Positions 10,501 through 20,870 of a stretch of 64,000 nt of DNA are shown here, in pieces. This stretch comes from Cinnamomum chago (Eukaryota; Streptophyta; Magnoliopsida; Laurales; Lauraceae): NCBI GenBank assembly GCA_038049695.1, contig CP142454.1, forward strand, positions 16,376,501 to 16,440,500, given 5' to 3'. A program made the position numbers and the translations under genes. Every line of letters starts with the position of its first letter. Position 1 is the stretch's first letter. The notes below the pieces were generated by a model that was not told the origin of the DNA, searched no databases, and saw only the letters and a program-made list of their open reading frames with translations.

Positions 10501-13500
10501 ATTATTATCCAGCAAGGTCACATCCCAAATGTGCTTTATCGAGAAGCTCCAAAATTTCCATACGTTTATGGAACAAGGGATCCAAATATGAAATATCTCC
10601 CTGAACTGGATAAAAGTACTTGAAGATCATGTAACAAGAAAAAACTGAAAGGAACTCCATGGTAAGATTATGCAAAAGGAAAACACCAAGGAGATACACG
10701 AGCATGGTGGGAAGTAGAATACAAACCTCCACAATCAATAGAACATGGAATGACATTTGGTTGCTAAGTAAGGACAAATATGTACAAGGGATTCATTCTT
10801 GGCACCACTAAAAGCCAATTTGAAGCCCAATGGGAAACACTGGTTTTCAAGCTGGGAGGTTCTTCCAACCACAAAGAGGAACATATATATATATATATAT
10901 ATATACTAGTTATCCTAATGCATTATGATGCTATCAAGAGTAAATTACCCCCTTTACAAAAAAAAAAACAGAGTATATTACCCCACAATCAATGGTGTAA
11001 TCTCACTGATAGTAAATGTAAAGTTGAACACATTTATTCAGTAATACAGAGTGTAAAAGAAGACCCAATGTCAGATGCAGAAGAACATGGAGATCTAAAT
11101 ATGGCCCAAGTAACGGAACAATTAGAAGAAGACAAAGAAAGACTGGATTTCTTTCATGTGGATAATGTTGATAAACATGAAGAAGAAATAGAGGTAGAAC
11201 AAGGAAGAAAAGACACTGTAGACTTAAATCTTGTGAATGACAAGTCTGATCATCCAGTTGATCAAATGAAATATTCAAAAGAACCATCCAATCACCAAAG
11301 GACAAATTGACAGTCCCAATGGTTCCTACTAAAGAACTATCTGTTGAAGTTCCCCACACAATATTGGGTATCATGTAGTGAAACATCAGCATAGTTTCAA
11401 TCAGGATCTATGAAGAACTCAGCATGTAAGTATCTGTCAGGTCAGTTGGAGACATCAACATTTTTGTCACAATCAACTTATACTAATCTAAACTTCAAAT
11501 TTTTACAATATATATTTAATTAAGTCCCTGAAGATTCCCAAAATAATTCCTACACTTAAGGACTACACTAAAATGAATATTCAATTCAAGTGCAATGATT
11601 TCAGCTTTTTCTTTATTTACTGGGAACTAAACAATAAAATAAAGTGACATGATTTAAGCTTAATAATGTGGAAATGATAAAGCTGCAATAACTTTTCAAG
11701 TAAAATCCCAATGAGGAAGCTAGCGGTATGTCCTAGTTTCTTCCATAAATACCTGACCTGTAAGTAACATAGTAGCATCTTTAAAAAATAATAATAGATT
11801 AATAGTAATAATTAAGATTTAGTCCTCAATATATATATATGAGGATTTCTCTTAGGATAGATCGCAATGGAGAAATAGAATTCAAGTAGTCCAGCCCAAA
11901 TGGTTAGGACGAGGCTTTGATGATGATAATGATGATGACGATTTTTTTTTTATTATAACGGAGGGTTTCCCAACCATTTGGGCCGGACTAATCCCTATGG
12001 GCCCGGGGGTGCCGGGTAAATCCCCTTGTGGCCCTAGTGTGCTAGCGCAGTTTCGAACCCTCAACCTCCGGGAGCAAATCATGGTCCTAAGCCAACTGAG
12101 CTACCTCTCGGGGTTGATAATGATGACGATTTAGTCCTCACTTTATTGAACTGAAATACTAAAAGTCACCATTCAATTTAAGTAGGGATGTCAATGGACC
12201 TCCAATTACCCAGTTGCTCGAGGGTTCCAACCCAAAAAAAATCTGGGAATGGACCATGTTTTGGCAAATGATAATTGGAGCAGGATCTAGGTCCAGGTCC
12301 AGTCAAGTCCACACCTGAATATCTGGTTGCTCAGTTGATATGCACAAAATACTGAATATTATATAAATACTTCTTTAGAGTAATATTTTATACAATAAGT
12401 GACTAAGAAAGTCATGCAGATGAGGTGGTGGAGGCTTGCAAAAGATGATTGGATCAGGGTTCGGGTCCAGTCAAGTCCACACCCGAATATCTAGTTGATC
12501 AGGTGATATGCATAAAATTCAGGATATTATATAAAAATACTACTTTAGTAATATTTTATACAATAAGTGACTAAGGAAGTCATGCAAAGCAGGTGGTGGA
12601 GGCTTGCCCTCTCAACCACAAGGGTGCAGGTCAGCTCCAGGTGATTACATTTTTAGCATATATAGGAAGCAGACAAAAGTCAGTTCCCAGTCAATTCAGG
12701 TCTGTCAAAGTTGGGCTTTGTCCTCTTGTCGTCATCATCATCGTCAAAGCCTTGTCCCTGCTCTGTTGGAGTCAGCACTGCTACATGAAATTTATTTCTC
12801 CATTTCGATCTATGCTACACCAAATCCTCAGATTGATTGCACTTCTTCAAATCTACATTTAATCAACAATACCAAAATTGGGCACATCCCTAAATTTAAT
12901 CATTTATATGCAACCTAAAAGGAATGTGACATTTTATTCCCAATATATTCTTAGTGAAATTGATACATGCCAATTCAAAATTATTATTATTATTATTTAT
13001 TTATTTTTGCTAACGAAGGGTCCCAGTCCTTTAGGCTAGACTAATCCCTCCGGACCCAAAGAGAAGCCGGGTAAAAACCCATGTGGCCCCCCGGTGGTAG
13101 CACAAGTGGACTCAAGCTTCGGTTCCTGAAGAAAGGGGAACTGGGGCTCGATACCAAGACCTCTAGCTCCGGAAGAGGGAGGAACCGTGGTCCTGACCAC
13201 TCGGCCAACAAAATTCATTATTTAAGTTCGCAACAGGGAAACATTCACATCCTTGGAAAAACAGCCATCGGCAACTACAGAAACATTGACAACTAACTCC
13301 CAAGTTCCTATCTAAGAATCAAATCAGCAACCAAAAAGAAAAATAAATAAATAAAACACCATTCATTCCCTTGTCTCTTTACCTCTCAGCAGCTCGAACT
13401 GCAAACCTACTAGCAAAATTACGAACTTTGTTTGATTGTTGTGTCTCCTTCCCATCTCGAGATTTCGGGAGTCCAATTATAAATTCATCAACCTCCTGCA

Positions 13501-14088
13501 ACAACAGTCAAAATAAGTAGTTCATACCCAGCCCTTTCGACATGAGAGAGAGACAGATTCAAAATAAGTAGTCCTACTTGTTTTCCTGCAATCTCAATTA
13601 GTTGCAGCTCAAGCTTCTGCCCTCTTAACTCAAGAACCTAAATCAAAGAGAACAAAAACCCCAAGTCAAGCATGGATATGAATGAAAGTGTGTGGGTGAG
13701 TTTTTTTTTTTTTTTTTTTTTGTGTGGTTTTTTTTTTTTCCTCGGGCGAGAGAGAAGGTGAGAAAGTACTTACTGTAAGAGGGCGGGGAAAAAAGCCTTT
13801 GCTAAGGGCGAGGCCGGTCTTGGACAATCCCAGATCCACTCCTAAGCTGTATCCACCTCTCCAAAGAGGGTCAGACATACGACGTAATGCGTTTGGGAGA
13901 ATTTCGTGTTCCTGAGATGCCCTTGCCCTAATCCTATCTCTTTCAATTGGGTAATGAAGCAGAGGAACAACAGAACAAAGTGTAGGGTTGCCCTTGTGAA
14001 GAGCATGCAAGATCCTACTGTTGTTGCTGATGCACAAAAGAGATGACCTAGGGACATGGATGGGAAAGGGTTGGAGTTGATGCTGCAT
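7551..14088 (-). CDS. YqgF/RuvX-type Holliday junction resolvase-like protein, organelle-targeted
   Basis: Six exons join in phase to 245 aa: 14088-13774, 13637-13578, 13495-13383, 8082-8014, 7808-7757 and 7679-7551. All introns are GT-AG. The RNase H-fold YqgF domain spans about residues 80-225: strand 1 with acidic D85 in GVDLGLSKTGLALS, EFIIGLP near 130, DEHGTS at 171-176, and D198 in IDSYAAVMVLERY. These are the usual metal-binding acidic positions. Bacterial YqgF cleaves branched DNA or processes rRNA ends; plant copies are uncharacterised nuclease-like proteins. Residues 1-70 are basic and Ser/Leu-rich with few acids, suiting a chloroplast or mitochondrial transit peptide. The first ATG in frame is at 14088; the frame stays open upstream but without ATG. 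Intron 3 is 5.3 kb and full of transposon debris. Confidence 0.88.
7706..7729 (+). repeat. AAG microsatellite in the last intron of the YqgF gene
   Basis: This is a run of AAG/GAA units 26 bp beyond the last exon's acceptor. On the gene strand it supplies the pyrimidine-rich (CTT)n stretch before that acceptor. Confidence 0.8.
8159..8900 (+). mobile_element. LINE relic, C-terminal RNase H region
   Basis: On the plus strand, inside intron 3 of the YqgF gene, a decayed frame reads IWIDQNDRNFG and then, after about 50 codons, LKFNVDGAMRRKPGP, GVLCKS, and later NEAGVLAILEAL. This is the pattern of the RNase H (RVT_3) domain at the end of plant L1-type LINEs (W-x-x-R-N, VDGA and AE-A-L motifs). 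Stops and frameshifts make it non-functional. It ends in T-rich sequence near 8900. Confidence 0.65.
10885..10905. repeat. AT microsatellite
   Basis: A run of AT units in intron 3 of the YqgF gene. Confidence 0.85.
11855..11944 (+). mobile_element. RTE-type LINE 3' end fragment
   Basis: GATAGATCGCAATGGAGAAA and the sequence up to a TTGATGATG-rich tail match the end of the RTE copies at 15374 and 45700 in this window, whose C-terminus reads LDR-x-EWR-x-R followed by a trinucleotide tail. Only about 90 bp remain, and a SINE is inserted in the tail. Confidence 0.65.
11945..12115 (-). mobile_element. tRNA-derived SINE, copy 1
   Basis: Read on the minus strand it starts with a tRNA-like head: an A box TAGCTCAGTTGG, a perfect match to the pol III consensus, and 40-50 nt later a B box GGTTCGAAACT. 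It ends in an A-rich tail (AATAAAAAAAAA). The flanks share TGATGACGATTT, a target duplication slightly blurred by the trinucleotide repeat it landed in. Body sequence such as TTTACCCGGC and GGGATTAGTCCGGCC is shared with the copies at 13000 and 20158. Confidence 0.85.
12268..12603 (+). repeat. Tandem duplication, period 168 bp
   Basis: GTCCAGTCAAGTCCACAC occurs at 12297 and 12465, and long stretches after it (ATATTATATAAA, AATATTTTATACAATAAGTG, GTCATGCA) repeat at the same spacing, giving two similar 168-bp units. Just upstream, at about 12183, sequence beginning TAGGGATGTCAATGGACCTCC recurs in similar form at 28459, so the duplication may sit inside an old hAT-like element. Confidence 0.8.
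12728..12800 (-). mobile_element. RTE-type LINE 3' end fragment
   Basis: On the minus strand, CTCCAACAGAGCAGGGACAA is followed by GGCTTTGACGATGATGATGA, the same architecture as the other RTE tails here (a short C-terminal coding stub and then a TTGATG-like trinucleotide tail). Confidence 0.5.
13000..13209 (-). mobile_element. tRNA-derived SINE, copy 2 (different head)
   Basis: On the minus strand it opens TGTTGGCCGAGTGGTCAGGA, a Leu/Ser-tRNA-like A box region, with a B-box-like GGTATCGAGCCCC further on. The second half (TTTTTACCCGGC, GGGATTAGTC, CTTCGTTAGCAAAAATAAAT) matches copies 1 and 3. The flanks AAAATTCATTATTTA (right) and AAAATTATTATT...ATTTA (left) are a decayed target duplication. 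It is about 210 bp, longer than the others, because of extra sequence between the B box and the body. Confidence 0.78.
13699..13739. repeat. Poly-T tract in intron 1 of the YqgF gene
   Basis: Two long T runs (13700-13721 and 13729-13739) interrupted by GTGTGG lie 35 bp inside intron 1. On the gene's strand they are poly-A. Confidence 0.85.
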
Positions 14089-15373
14089 AATTTCTCGCTT
14101 TCCTTTGAGAGATGAAGGTGCTTGTTTGTTGTGATGCCTAGAAAAGGCACGGGACAAAAGTGATAGGGACGGTTAAATGCATAGTGGACTAAATTAACAG
14201 TTAGATCAGTTTAGGAAAAAGATATAGCCAGGTTATAAGTCAAATTTGTATATAGGTATATTATACATACATATAGATACATGTAAATATGTATATATAT
14301 TTTATACACAAATTTGTAGGAACATTCTGCCCATTGTTGTGCTAAGCATTTTTGTTAGAATCCCTGTGTACGTGTCCTGGATCCCACTATTCATTCAAAT
14401 CCTAAGGAAAACTATATGTTATCTATGCAACAAACCCCATTTACAAGTGAATATTAGTATTTAGGAGTGAATCTTACGATTTGAGACATGTTTTTTGAAT
14501 CTTATGATTCAGGCATTGTTTGAGCGCAAATAACCATAGCCAACTGGTTAATATTAGTGCTTTTTTCACTTTATGTTTCGTTAGTGTTTCCATTTTTTAA
14601 GAGGTTATGTAATAATTAACAAAACAACACGAGAATTTGTGCAATTTTGGAGAAGTATTAGGGATGAATAAGAAACGGGCATGTAACTAAAGTGTTCGTT
14701 CGACTGTACATATGGATTTCGTCCTACATTCTCCTTTTTTCGATTTTTCTTCATGAAAACTTTTTCTCTTTATGAGAAAAAAAAAAAACCCAGATTCTTC
14801 TAGGGTTATATCATGGGCATCAAGGAGAAGGGACAGCAACTAATTCACTCTTGTCAGGGGAAAGAGTGATTGGAAGCAAAGACCACAAGCTAGAAATTGT
14901 CATAATTTACTATCGTCATCGTAGAAGTGTGTTGTAGCTGAAATCCAGAAAAAGCTGACTTCACAAGTAGATTCATATCCATTCAAACACGTGGCATTGA
15001 GAACATTCTCATGCAAAGAAATGTTTGATTTTCTCGCCCATTGCCTTTTGGATATTTTTCTTCCCAATTCTGTTTCTGGCAAGGCCTGGCTGTAGGTCCC
15101 TTCAGGGATTCATTTTCCATGTTTCTGTATTTCTCTGCACTATTTAGTGGTGCATCTGTCCCTCCTATGCTTGTTACAGGTCGCCCTATGCAGGTCACCT
15201 TACCGGATTTATGGTCGGGCATGCCTACTTAGTAAGATGCTTTTTTTTTTTTGTGCCATCTTGTACTTCTCTATCATCCAATAAGTCTCTCCTTATCTTC
15301 CCAAAGAGAAAAGTGAGAGCAATGAGATCCTTTGTCTTGAACAAAATTAAAGACATCCACATGCATTTGGAGG
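14089..15373. other. Intergenic DNA upstream of the YqgF gene
   Basis: The first few hundred bases should hold the YqgF promoter and 5' UTR; I saw no decisive TATA box. Frames at 14900-15240 on both strands are open for 60-80 codons but match nothing I know, and I do not call them genes. Confidence 0.4.
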
Positions 15374-15568
15374 AGGGGGTAGGCCAAAGGAGAAGGGATA
15401 GGCCAGATAGGACGTGGATGGAAGTAGTAAAAATAATTTTGAAGAAGTGTAACTTATCTGAGGATTGAGCTCAAGATAGATCAGAATGGAGAAACAGAAT
15501 TCGTCTAGCTGACCTAACATAGTTGGGAGAAGACTTTGATGACGACAACAATGATGAAGATGATGACG
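15374..15568 (+). mobile_element. 5'-truncated RTE LINE with target duplication
   Basis: A 195-bp insert encodes the last part of an RTE-clade LINE polyprotein (RRDRPDRTWMEVVKIILKK, then after a stop DRSEWRNRIRLAD) and ends in TTTGATGACGACAACAATGA, a degenerate trinucleotide tail. ACATGCATTTGGAGG occurs on both sides (15359-15373 and 15569-15583), a perfect 15-bp target duplication. Truncation at the 5' end and a microsatellite-like 3' tail are normal for RTE elements. Confidence 0.85.
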
Positions 15569-15583
15569 ACATGCATTTGGAGG

Positions 15584-16514
15584 TGGAGTTAGATCCAATG
15601 TTATAATTTATTTAGCGCTTTTAGTTTCACTTTGTGCCTTTCTTGTTTTTCAATAGCTCTCATTTTTTTTTACCAAAAAAAAAAAAAAAAAAAGCTTTCA
15701 TTTTTCTTCTTTTGCTTTATTCAATGAAATTTATTTTTTCTTACTCTTACTGTGGGGGAGCATGACTCGAACAGGCAGCCTCAATGTTACAACAACTGAA
15801 TGGTGAAATCTCATTATTGCTGCTATTGAGTATTGAGAGAGAGAAGAGCAAGCAAGTTGGCTCCAACCAAGCCCGACCCAACCATACATACACTTAACCC
15901 TACCAAACCCAAAATTTCCACCGTCCCCCAACACGAACCCACCCAGCACAATCACTGTAACACGTATCCGAACGAACCAACAACCTGAAGTCCAAAAATC
16001 CCACCCAAATTTCCAAAGTTTGCACCTTTAAGGGAAAATTAGAAGCCCCCCCGACTGAATTTTCAAAACCCCAAATTTGCAAAAGTTCCAGATTTCCAAA
16101 TAATTTTTTATGCGAAAAACTCATGTTCTGCAAAAATACCAAATGTTATCGTTCTCATACGCTTCTTAAGAATCTGGAAATGCCAATTCGTACAAACGTA
16201 GAAGCGGTTAATAATAATTGGTCAATAACATGTAGAGTTCAGACAGAAATCATAATAATCTTCTTATCAAAGATAGATATCATAAATCCTAAAAGAGGTT
16301 TGTTTCATTAAACAAATAAGCAGAAAGTGTCAGGATCACATGAAAACATTTCAAAGACGCCATGAGAATGAAATTTGTAGAAAGAGAAAGAGAGAAAGAA
16401 ACATATACCTATGGGGGTGGGAGAGTTTGTGATGACAACAACTTCGGTGTAGTGATAGCGTCTGGAGTTCCATGGGGTCGTCTGGGATTTTGCAAACAGA
16501 GATGAAGGATTTGA
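15584..16514. other. Intergenic DNA, no gene recognised
   Basis: It holds an A/T homopolymer at about 15675-15693 and otherwise unrecognised sequence up to the left end of the Harbinger transposon. Confidence 0.5.
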
Positions 16515-16928
16515 TAGCATCTCCAACGGGTACTTTATTTCTCCTTATACCTTTTTCAAACATAAAGGCTTATCTAGCAAAAAAAAGATATGTAAATTTG
16601 GCATCTCACTTGGACAACTCTAATAGCTAATGTCAAATTATTATTATTTTTTTCATTTAATCTTTATTTTCTTTATTACATATATCTTATTTATATTTAA
16701 CGAGATTTAGTATGATTTAAATATTATTAAAGTAAGAAATTATTAAAAAATAAAAATTACACAAATTGTACTTGAAACTCATTTTTCATTGAAAAGGTAA
16801 AATCAAATTACATAATATTATAGTCAATCACAAGCTTCTTCATATTGACCTTGGAAATGTCACAGGTGTTCCACCAGATCGGCTTGGAGTTGAGAATATG
16901 TTCTCTTGTCACGAATACGCAAGTGGTT

Positions 16929-18155
16929 TTAAATGAAATCCTGAAATTCTGTAGTGTGGTCACGTGACACAGGAAGGTCACTGCATTCACCCTCTCGTGC
17001 ATCGTAATTGGGTGGAATACTTTGATCACGTTCATCTTCAATAATCATGTTATGCATTATAATGCATGCCTTCATTATATGCTGAAGTGTTTGACGATCC
17101 CAAAAACGAGCAGGCCCATGAACAATTGAAAAACGTGCCTGTAGCACTCCAAACGCACGCTCCATATCCTTCCTTGCGGACTCTTGAGCTGCAGCAAAAT
17201 TTGTGGCTTTTGGCCCGTTAGGACATGGAATTGTTTTTACAAATGTCGCCCACGATGGATATATGCCATCCGCAAGATAGTAGCCAGTTGTATATTCATG
17301 ACCATTGATTGAGTAGTTGGTGGGAGGAGTTCGGCCTTCAGCGAGGTCGGTAAATATAGGGGATCGATCAAAGACATTGATATCATTGTGCGATCCCGGT
17401 AGTCCAAAAAAAGAATGTCATATCCAAAGATCATACGATGCCACGGCTTCAAGAATCAAAGAAGGCTCACGGTGGTCTCCACGAACATACATGCCCTTCC
17501 ACGCAACTGGACAGTTCTTCCACTTCCAGTGCATACAGTCTATGCTACCTAGCATTCCAGGAAACCCGCGTCTCTCAACTTCTGATAACAATCTACAAAT
17601 GTCAGTACTATTTGGTGTTCTCAAGTACTTATTGCCAAAAACATCAATGATCGTTTGAACAAACTTTTTCAATGATTCTATAGAGGTACTTTCAGCAATC
17701 TTCACGTAATCGTCCACAACATCCGCCGCAACTCCATAAGCAAGCATCCTCACTGCAGCTGTAACCTTTTGAAGAGCTGATAAACCAAGACTGCCTGCAC
17801 AGTTTCTTTTTTGTTGAAAGTATGGGTCATGAGCCTCCACTGCATTTACAATTCGAAGAAAAAGAGGTTTGCGCATTCGAAACCTCCTTCGAAATTGAGA
17901 GGGAATGTAGACAGGGTTTTCACTGAAGTAGTCATTGTAAAGTCTGTGATGTCCTGAGATTCGTCCTCTCTGGATGACCGCGTGACCTTGAATAGAACCA
18001 CGATGCACTTTCCTTCTCCTTCGTAAGTTTTCTCTTTCTTCTTCCAGAGCAGCCCTACACAACATCTGCAACTCTTCGTCCGAATCGGAATTTATGACAG
18101 TATGCCATATCTCATCCGTCGTGTCGGAAGATGAATCAGTATAATTTTGAGACAT
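16929..18155 (-). pseudogene. PIF/Harbinger transposase (HARBI1/ALP1-like), one in-frame TGA
   Basis: ATG at 18155 opens a 408-codon frame closed at 16929, with one TGA at codon 246 (17418-17420) and the frame intact on both sides. The expected residue there is Trp (DLWI-W-HSFFG), so TGG has become TGA. The DDE nuclease triad is visible: D206 in GSIDCMHW, D258 in GSHNDINV and E332 in ERAFGVLQARF. The N-terminal 60 residues are acidic, then basic. The transposase would cut at the terminal repeats together with ORF1. Without readthrough the protein stops after the first catalytic Asp. A TATA-like TATATATAAA lies at about 18240-18252 on the gene strand. Confidence 0.9.
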
Positions 18156-18263
18156 CTCCGAAGTGATGAACCAAATATTTTCTTATTTTGAGATGAAGAG
18201 AAGTAAGAAGTTTGAGTGTAAGATTTTTTTTCCAGAATGGTTTATATATATGAAATATTCCAA

Positions 18264-18358
18264 TGGCTAGTTTTCTCCAACGGCTATAAAACGGCTAGTT
18301 TTCACCAACGGCTATAAAATGGCTAGTTTTCTCCAATGGCTATAAAATGGCTAGTGAA
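18264..18358 (-). repeat. 28-bp tandem repeat between the two Harbinger genes
   Basis: Three full copies and one partial copy of GGCTAGTTTTCTCCAACGGC plus TATAAAAC (plus-strand sense), with one to three changes each. They lie 100-200 bp upstream of the transposase start, where a transposase or ORF1 binding site could be. The AACGGCTATAA core also occurs once more near 19590. Confidence 0.85.
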
Positions 18359-18459
18359 ATGACAACATTATAAAATTGAAGTACAACATTATATTTAAAC
18401 AAACAATAATTCATTAATTAAAATAAAAAATACATATTAATTCAAAAATAAAATACAAT

Positions 18460-19456
18460 TCAGAAACCACCACCTAACCCTCCTCTCAAAATTTCAAGTC
18501 TTTTTTTAGCATAGTATTGTTGTTGCTCCTCAGACATATTGGACGTATCCATACTCATGATCTCCATCTCCATATGTATTTTCTTTAATTTCACCTTCTT
18601 TTCATCTTGCTCGATTTTTTGCTTAAGAAGCTCTAATTTTTTTTCATCTCTTTCCTTTTTGTCATCCATCATTTTTTGGATGAGATCTGCAACAGGTGTG
18701 GGCTCGTTGATAGTGGTTTGCTTCATCTTTCTTTTCTCAGCCTTTCTGCCTGGTGGTCTCGTCATGGGATCATAAGCATTGTTAATTGTCTCATCCTCCT
18801 CAATATTTATGGGAGTGCTTGGATTAGAAGATGATGAGTAGCCAGAAGTTGAAGATTTTGCTCTTTTTACAGATGTCTTCTCTAGTACTTGTTGCTGCAG
18901 TTGTATCCACTTTGGTTGGTGCCTCAACAAGATCCAAGCATGGTCCAAGGTGAATCTTGATCCATATAGATATTCGTAAAAAAAATTTGCTTCTGCAATC
19001 TGAAAATTAAATGTAAGATCAAATTAAGAATAAAAAAAAATTCACACACACACATATAGATAATTTTACCTTATCTTGTTCATTCGTGCCACTTTGATTT
19101 CTGAAAATAATTGTGGCAAGACATCCACAAAATTTGTTGACAGAAACTTGAATCTTTTGCCATCGTTGTGACAACATTTTGTCTGTTCGATCATTAGGAA
19201 ATTGCTTATTGTTGTGATAGTATTCTCCCACTCATTTCCAAAAAGCCCCAAGTTTCTGCTCGTTTCCATGCACAGCATCCAGGCTGGTGTTCAACCACGA
19301 ACCGATGAGAAGACGGTCTTCTTCTATACTGAAGCCGGCACCTCGACCAATGGCCTTTTTCTTTGGGGCATCATCAGTAAGGAGTTCGGATGCCTCACCG
19401 AAAGATTGTGAATATTGGGTGGAAAAATTAGGAAATTGAGAGAATTGAGAATCCAT
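18460..19456 (-). pseudogene. PIF/Harbinger ORF1 (Myb/SANT-like DNA-binding protein), one in-frame TGA
   Basis: There are two exons, 19456-19070 and 18999-18460, joined by a 70-bp GT-AG intron in phase 0, giving 308 codons. Codon 75 (19232-19234) is TGA where relatives usually have Arg (FWK-R-x-EYY). Residues about 50-120 form the Myb/SANT-like domain (FSIEEDRLLIGSWLN, then RWQKIQVSVNKFCG); about 230-300 are Lys/Glu-rich coiled coil. In PIF/Harbinger elements this second protein binds the ends and helps bring the transposase into the nucleus. It is often mis-annotated as a host glutathione S-transferase T3-like protein. Confidence 0.85.
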
Positions 19457-20157
19457 AGTGTGAATGAGGAAAAAAAAGACTTCAAACACTCATAATTTAT
19501 AGATATCCAAGCTCAAGAGTTTCTCAAATTTTCACAATTTATAATTACCCATTAAAATTCAAAAAAGTAAAAAAATAAAATGCAACGGCTATAATCTAAC
19601 ATTCACTAACTACCATCATATCACCAGCTGATGAAAATAAACTACCCAACGGTTGAACCACTGCCCTTGTATTATTATATTGAAAAAATAAGAAATGAAG
19701 GCTGCCTTTTGGTATGCCAAAAAAGACATACCAACCCATATGCCTTTTCCAGTTCATTTTTACCGTTGCTGTTGGAGGTCATCCCCACATACCATTTTTT
19801 ACCGTTTCATGTCAACTCATGCTAACTTGGAAAAATAACTCCTCTGTTGGAGTTGCTCTTAGATGTCGGAGCTCGCTCTTTATCTTTACCATATAACAGA
19901 TAGAGAGGGAAAAGAGTGGGGTCGTCTGGGCCCACCACCTTTCATACTATGTTTTTCATCTCATCACTTGATTTGGCATCAAAAATAATTTTACACTCAA
20001 TCAACTTTCACTCACTATTGTATTGAACTTGGTGAGACTGATTTCTTGGATTTTCATTGTCATGAGATGGTTTCCATCTACCTTCTCACATTGATAAACT
20101 TTCATCTAAATGGGCATGAAATATATATATATAAGCTATACCAGAACATTGTCATAT

Positions 20158-20337
20158 TTTTTATTTTATTTTTTTGCTATTGGGGGTTCTCAACTCTTTG
20201 TGCTGGACTAATCCTTCTGGATTTAGAGAGATGCTAAGTAAACACCCATGTAGTCCCAGTCTAATAGTGCAGTTTCGAACCTACAACCTCTGGATATAAA
20301 CCGTGGTCCTAAGCCAACTAAGTTATCACTTGAGATT
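20158..20337 (-). mobile_element. tRNA-derived SINE, copy 3, perfect target duplication
   Basis: AGAACATTGTCATAT flanks the element on both sides (20143-20157 and 20338-20352), proving retroposition. On the minus strand it has an A box TAACTTAGTTGG, a B box GGTTCGAAACT and an A-rich tail GCAAAAAAATAAAATAAAAA. The body GGATTAGTCCAGCACAAAG matches the copies at 11945 and 13000. It is 180 bp long. Confidence 0.92.
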
Positions 20338-20352
20338 AGAACATTGTCATAT

Positions 20353-20870
20353 AGACTACAGGAGACTCTAGTAGTTATTTCACATTCAACAAAATGCATC
20401 CTCAATCTACCCATTATATGATTGGAACTGAGAATTTATTAAATAGGTTCACTTATAAAGAAAATCTAACTCCACAAATTTTTATTTTTTTTTACTTTTT
20501 ATTGGCCTTCACCAAATTTCACTTTAATAGAAATTGAGCTCACATAAGATTGAACACGATGGAAAACTTTGAGATTATCTTAATCCGGTCCTTCTCTTAA
20601 TTGAAGTGAGGTTTGTTGATTAAAAGAACTAGGAGATTTCCTTGGGGGTCATTATGTAATAAAGAAAATCCTTTTTGGGGTGGTGGTTTGCAAATGTAAT
20701 AATGCCCCACAATTTGGACATACATGCACCACTAAGTTTAGCCAGTGAGAGGGACGTTGCTGTCATTTAGCCCCATCTATAGTCCTCGAACCGGTGGTCG
20801 TGCTTCTTCCCCTCTCATTTGCATCTGAGGGAAAAAAAGAGGGAGAGACATTGAAAGCTGAGGGTGATCT
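20353..20870. other. Upstream region of the PsaN-like gene
   Basis: No other gene is visible. The last 300 bp should include the promoter and 5' UTR of the gene starting at 20871; I could not fix a TATA box. Confidence 0.4.

Larger units (their letters stand above)
16515..19858 (-). mobile_element. PIF/Harbinger DNA transposon, near complete (3.3 kb)
   Basis: Two minus-strand genes typical of plant PIF/Harbinger elements lie together: the Myb/SANT-like ORF1 upstream and the DDE transposase downstream. The outer ends read TAGCATCTCCAAC (16515) and, reversed, GAGCAACTCCAAC (ending 19858), about 13 bp of terminal inverted repeat with two mismatches. The flanks are TGA and TTA, consistent with a decayed 3-bp TTA/TAA target duplication. 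Each gene is broken by one TGA only, so the element died recently or depends on helpers. Confidence 0.88.

Noticed and set aside
11030..11400. Acidic frame in YqgF intron 3 that might be a copia fragment
   Set aside because: Only a loose resemblance in composition; no diagnostic motif.
14900..15240. Overlapping frames on both strands upstream of the YqgF gene
   Set aside because: Neither strand resembles a known protein and there is no exon structure around them.
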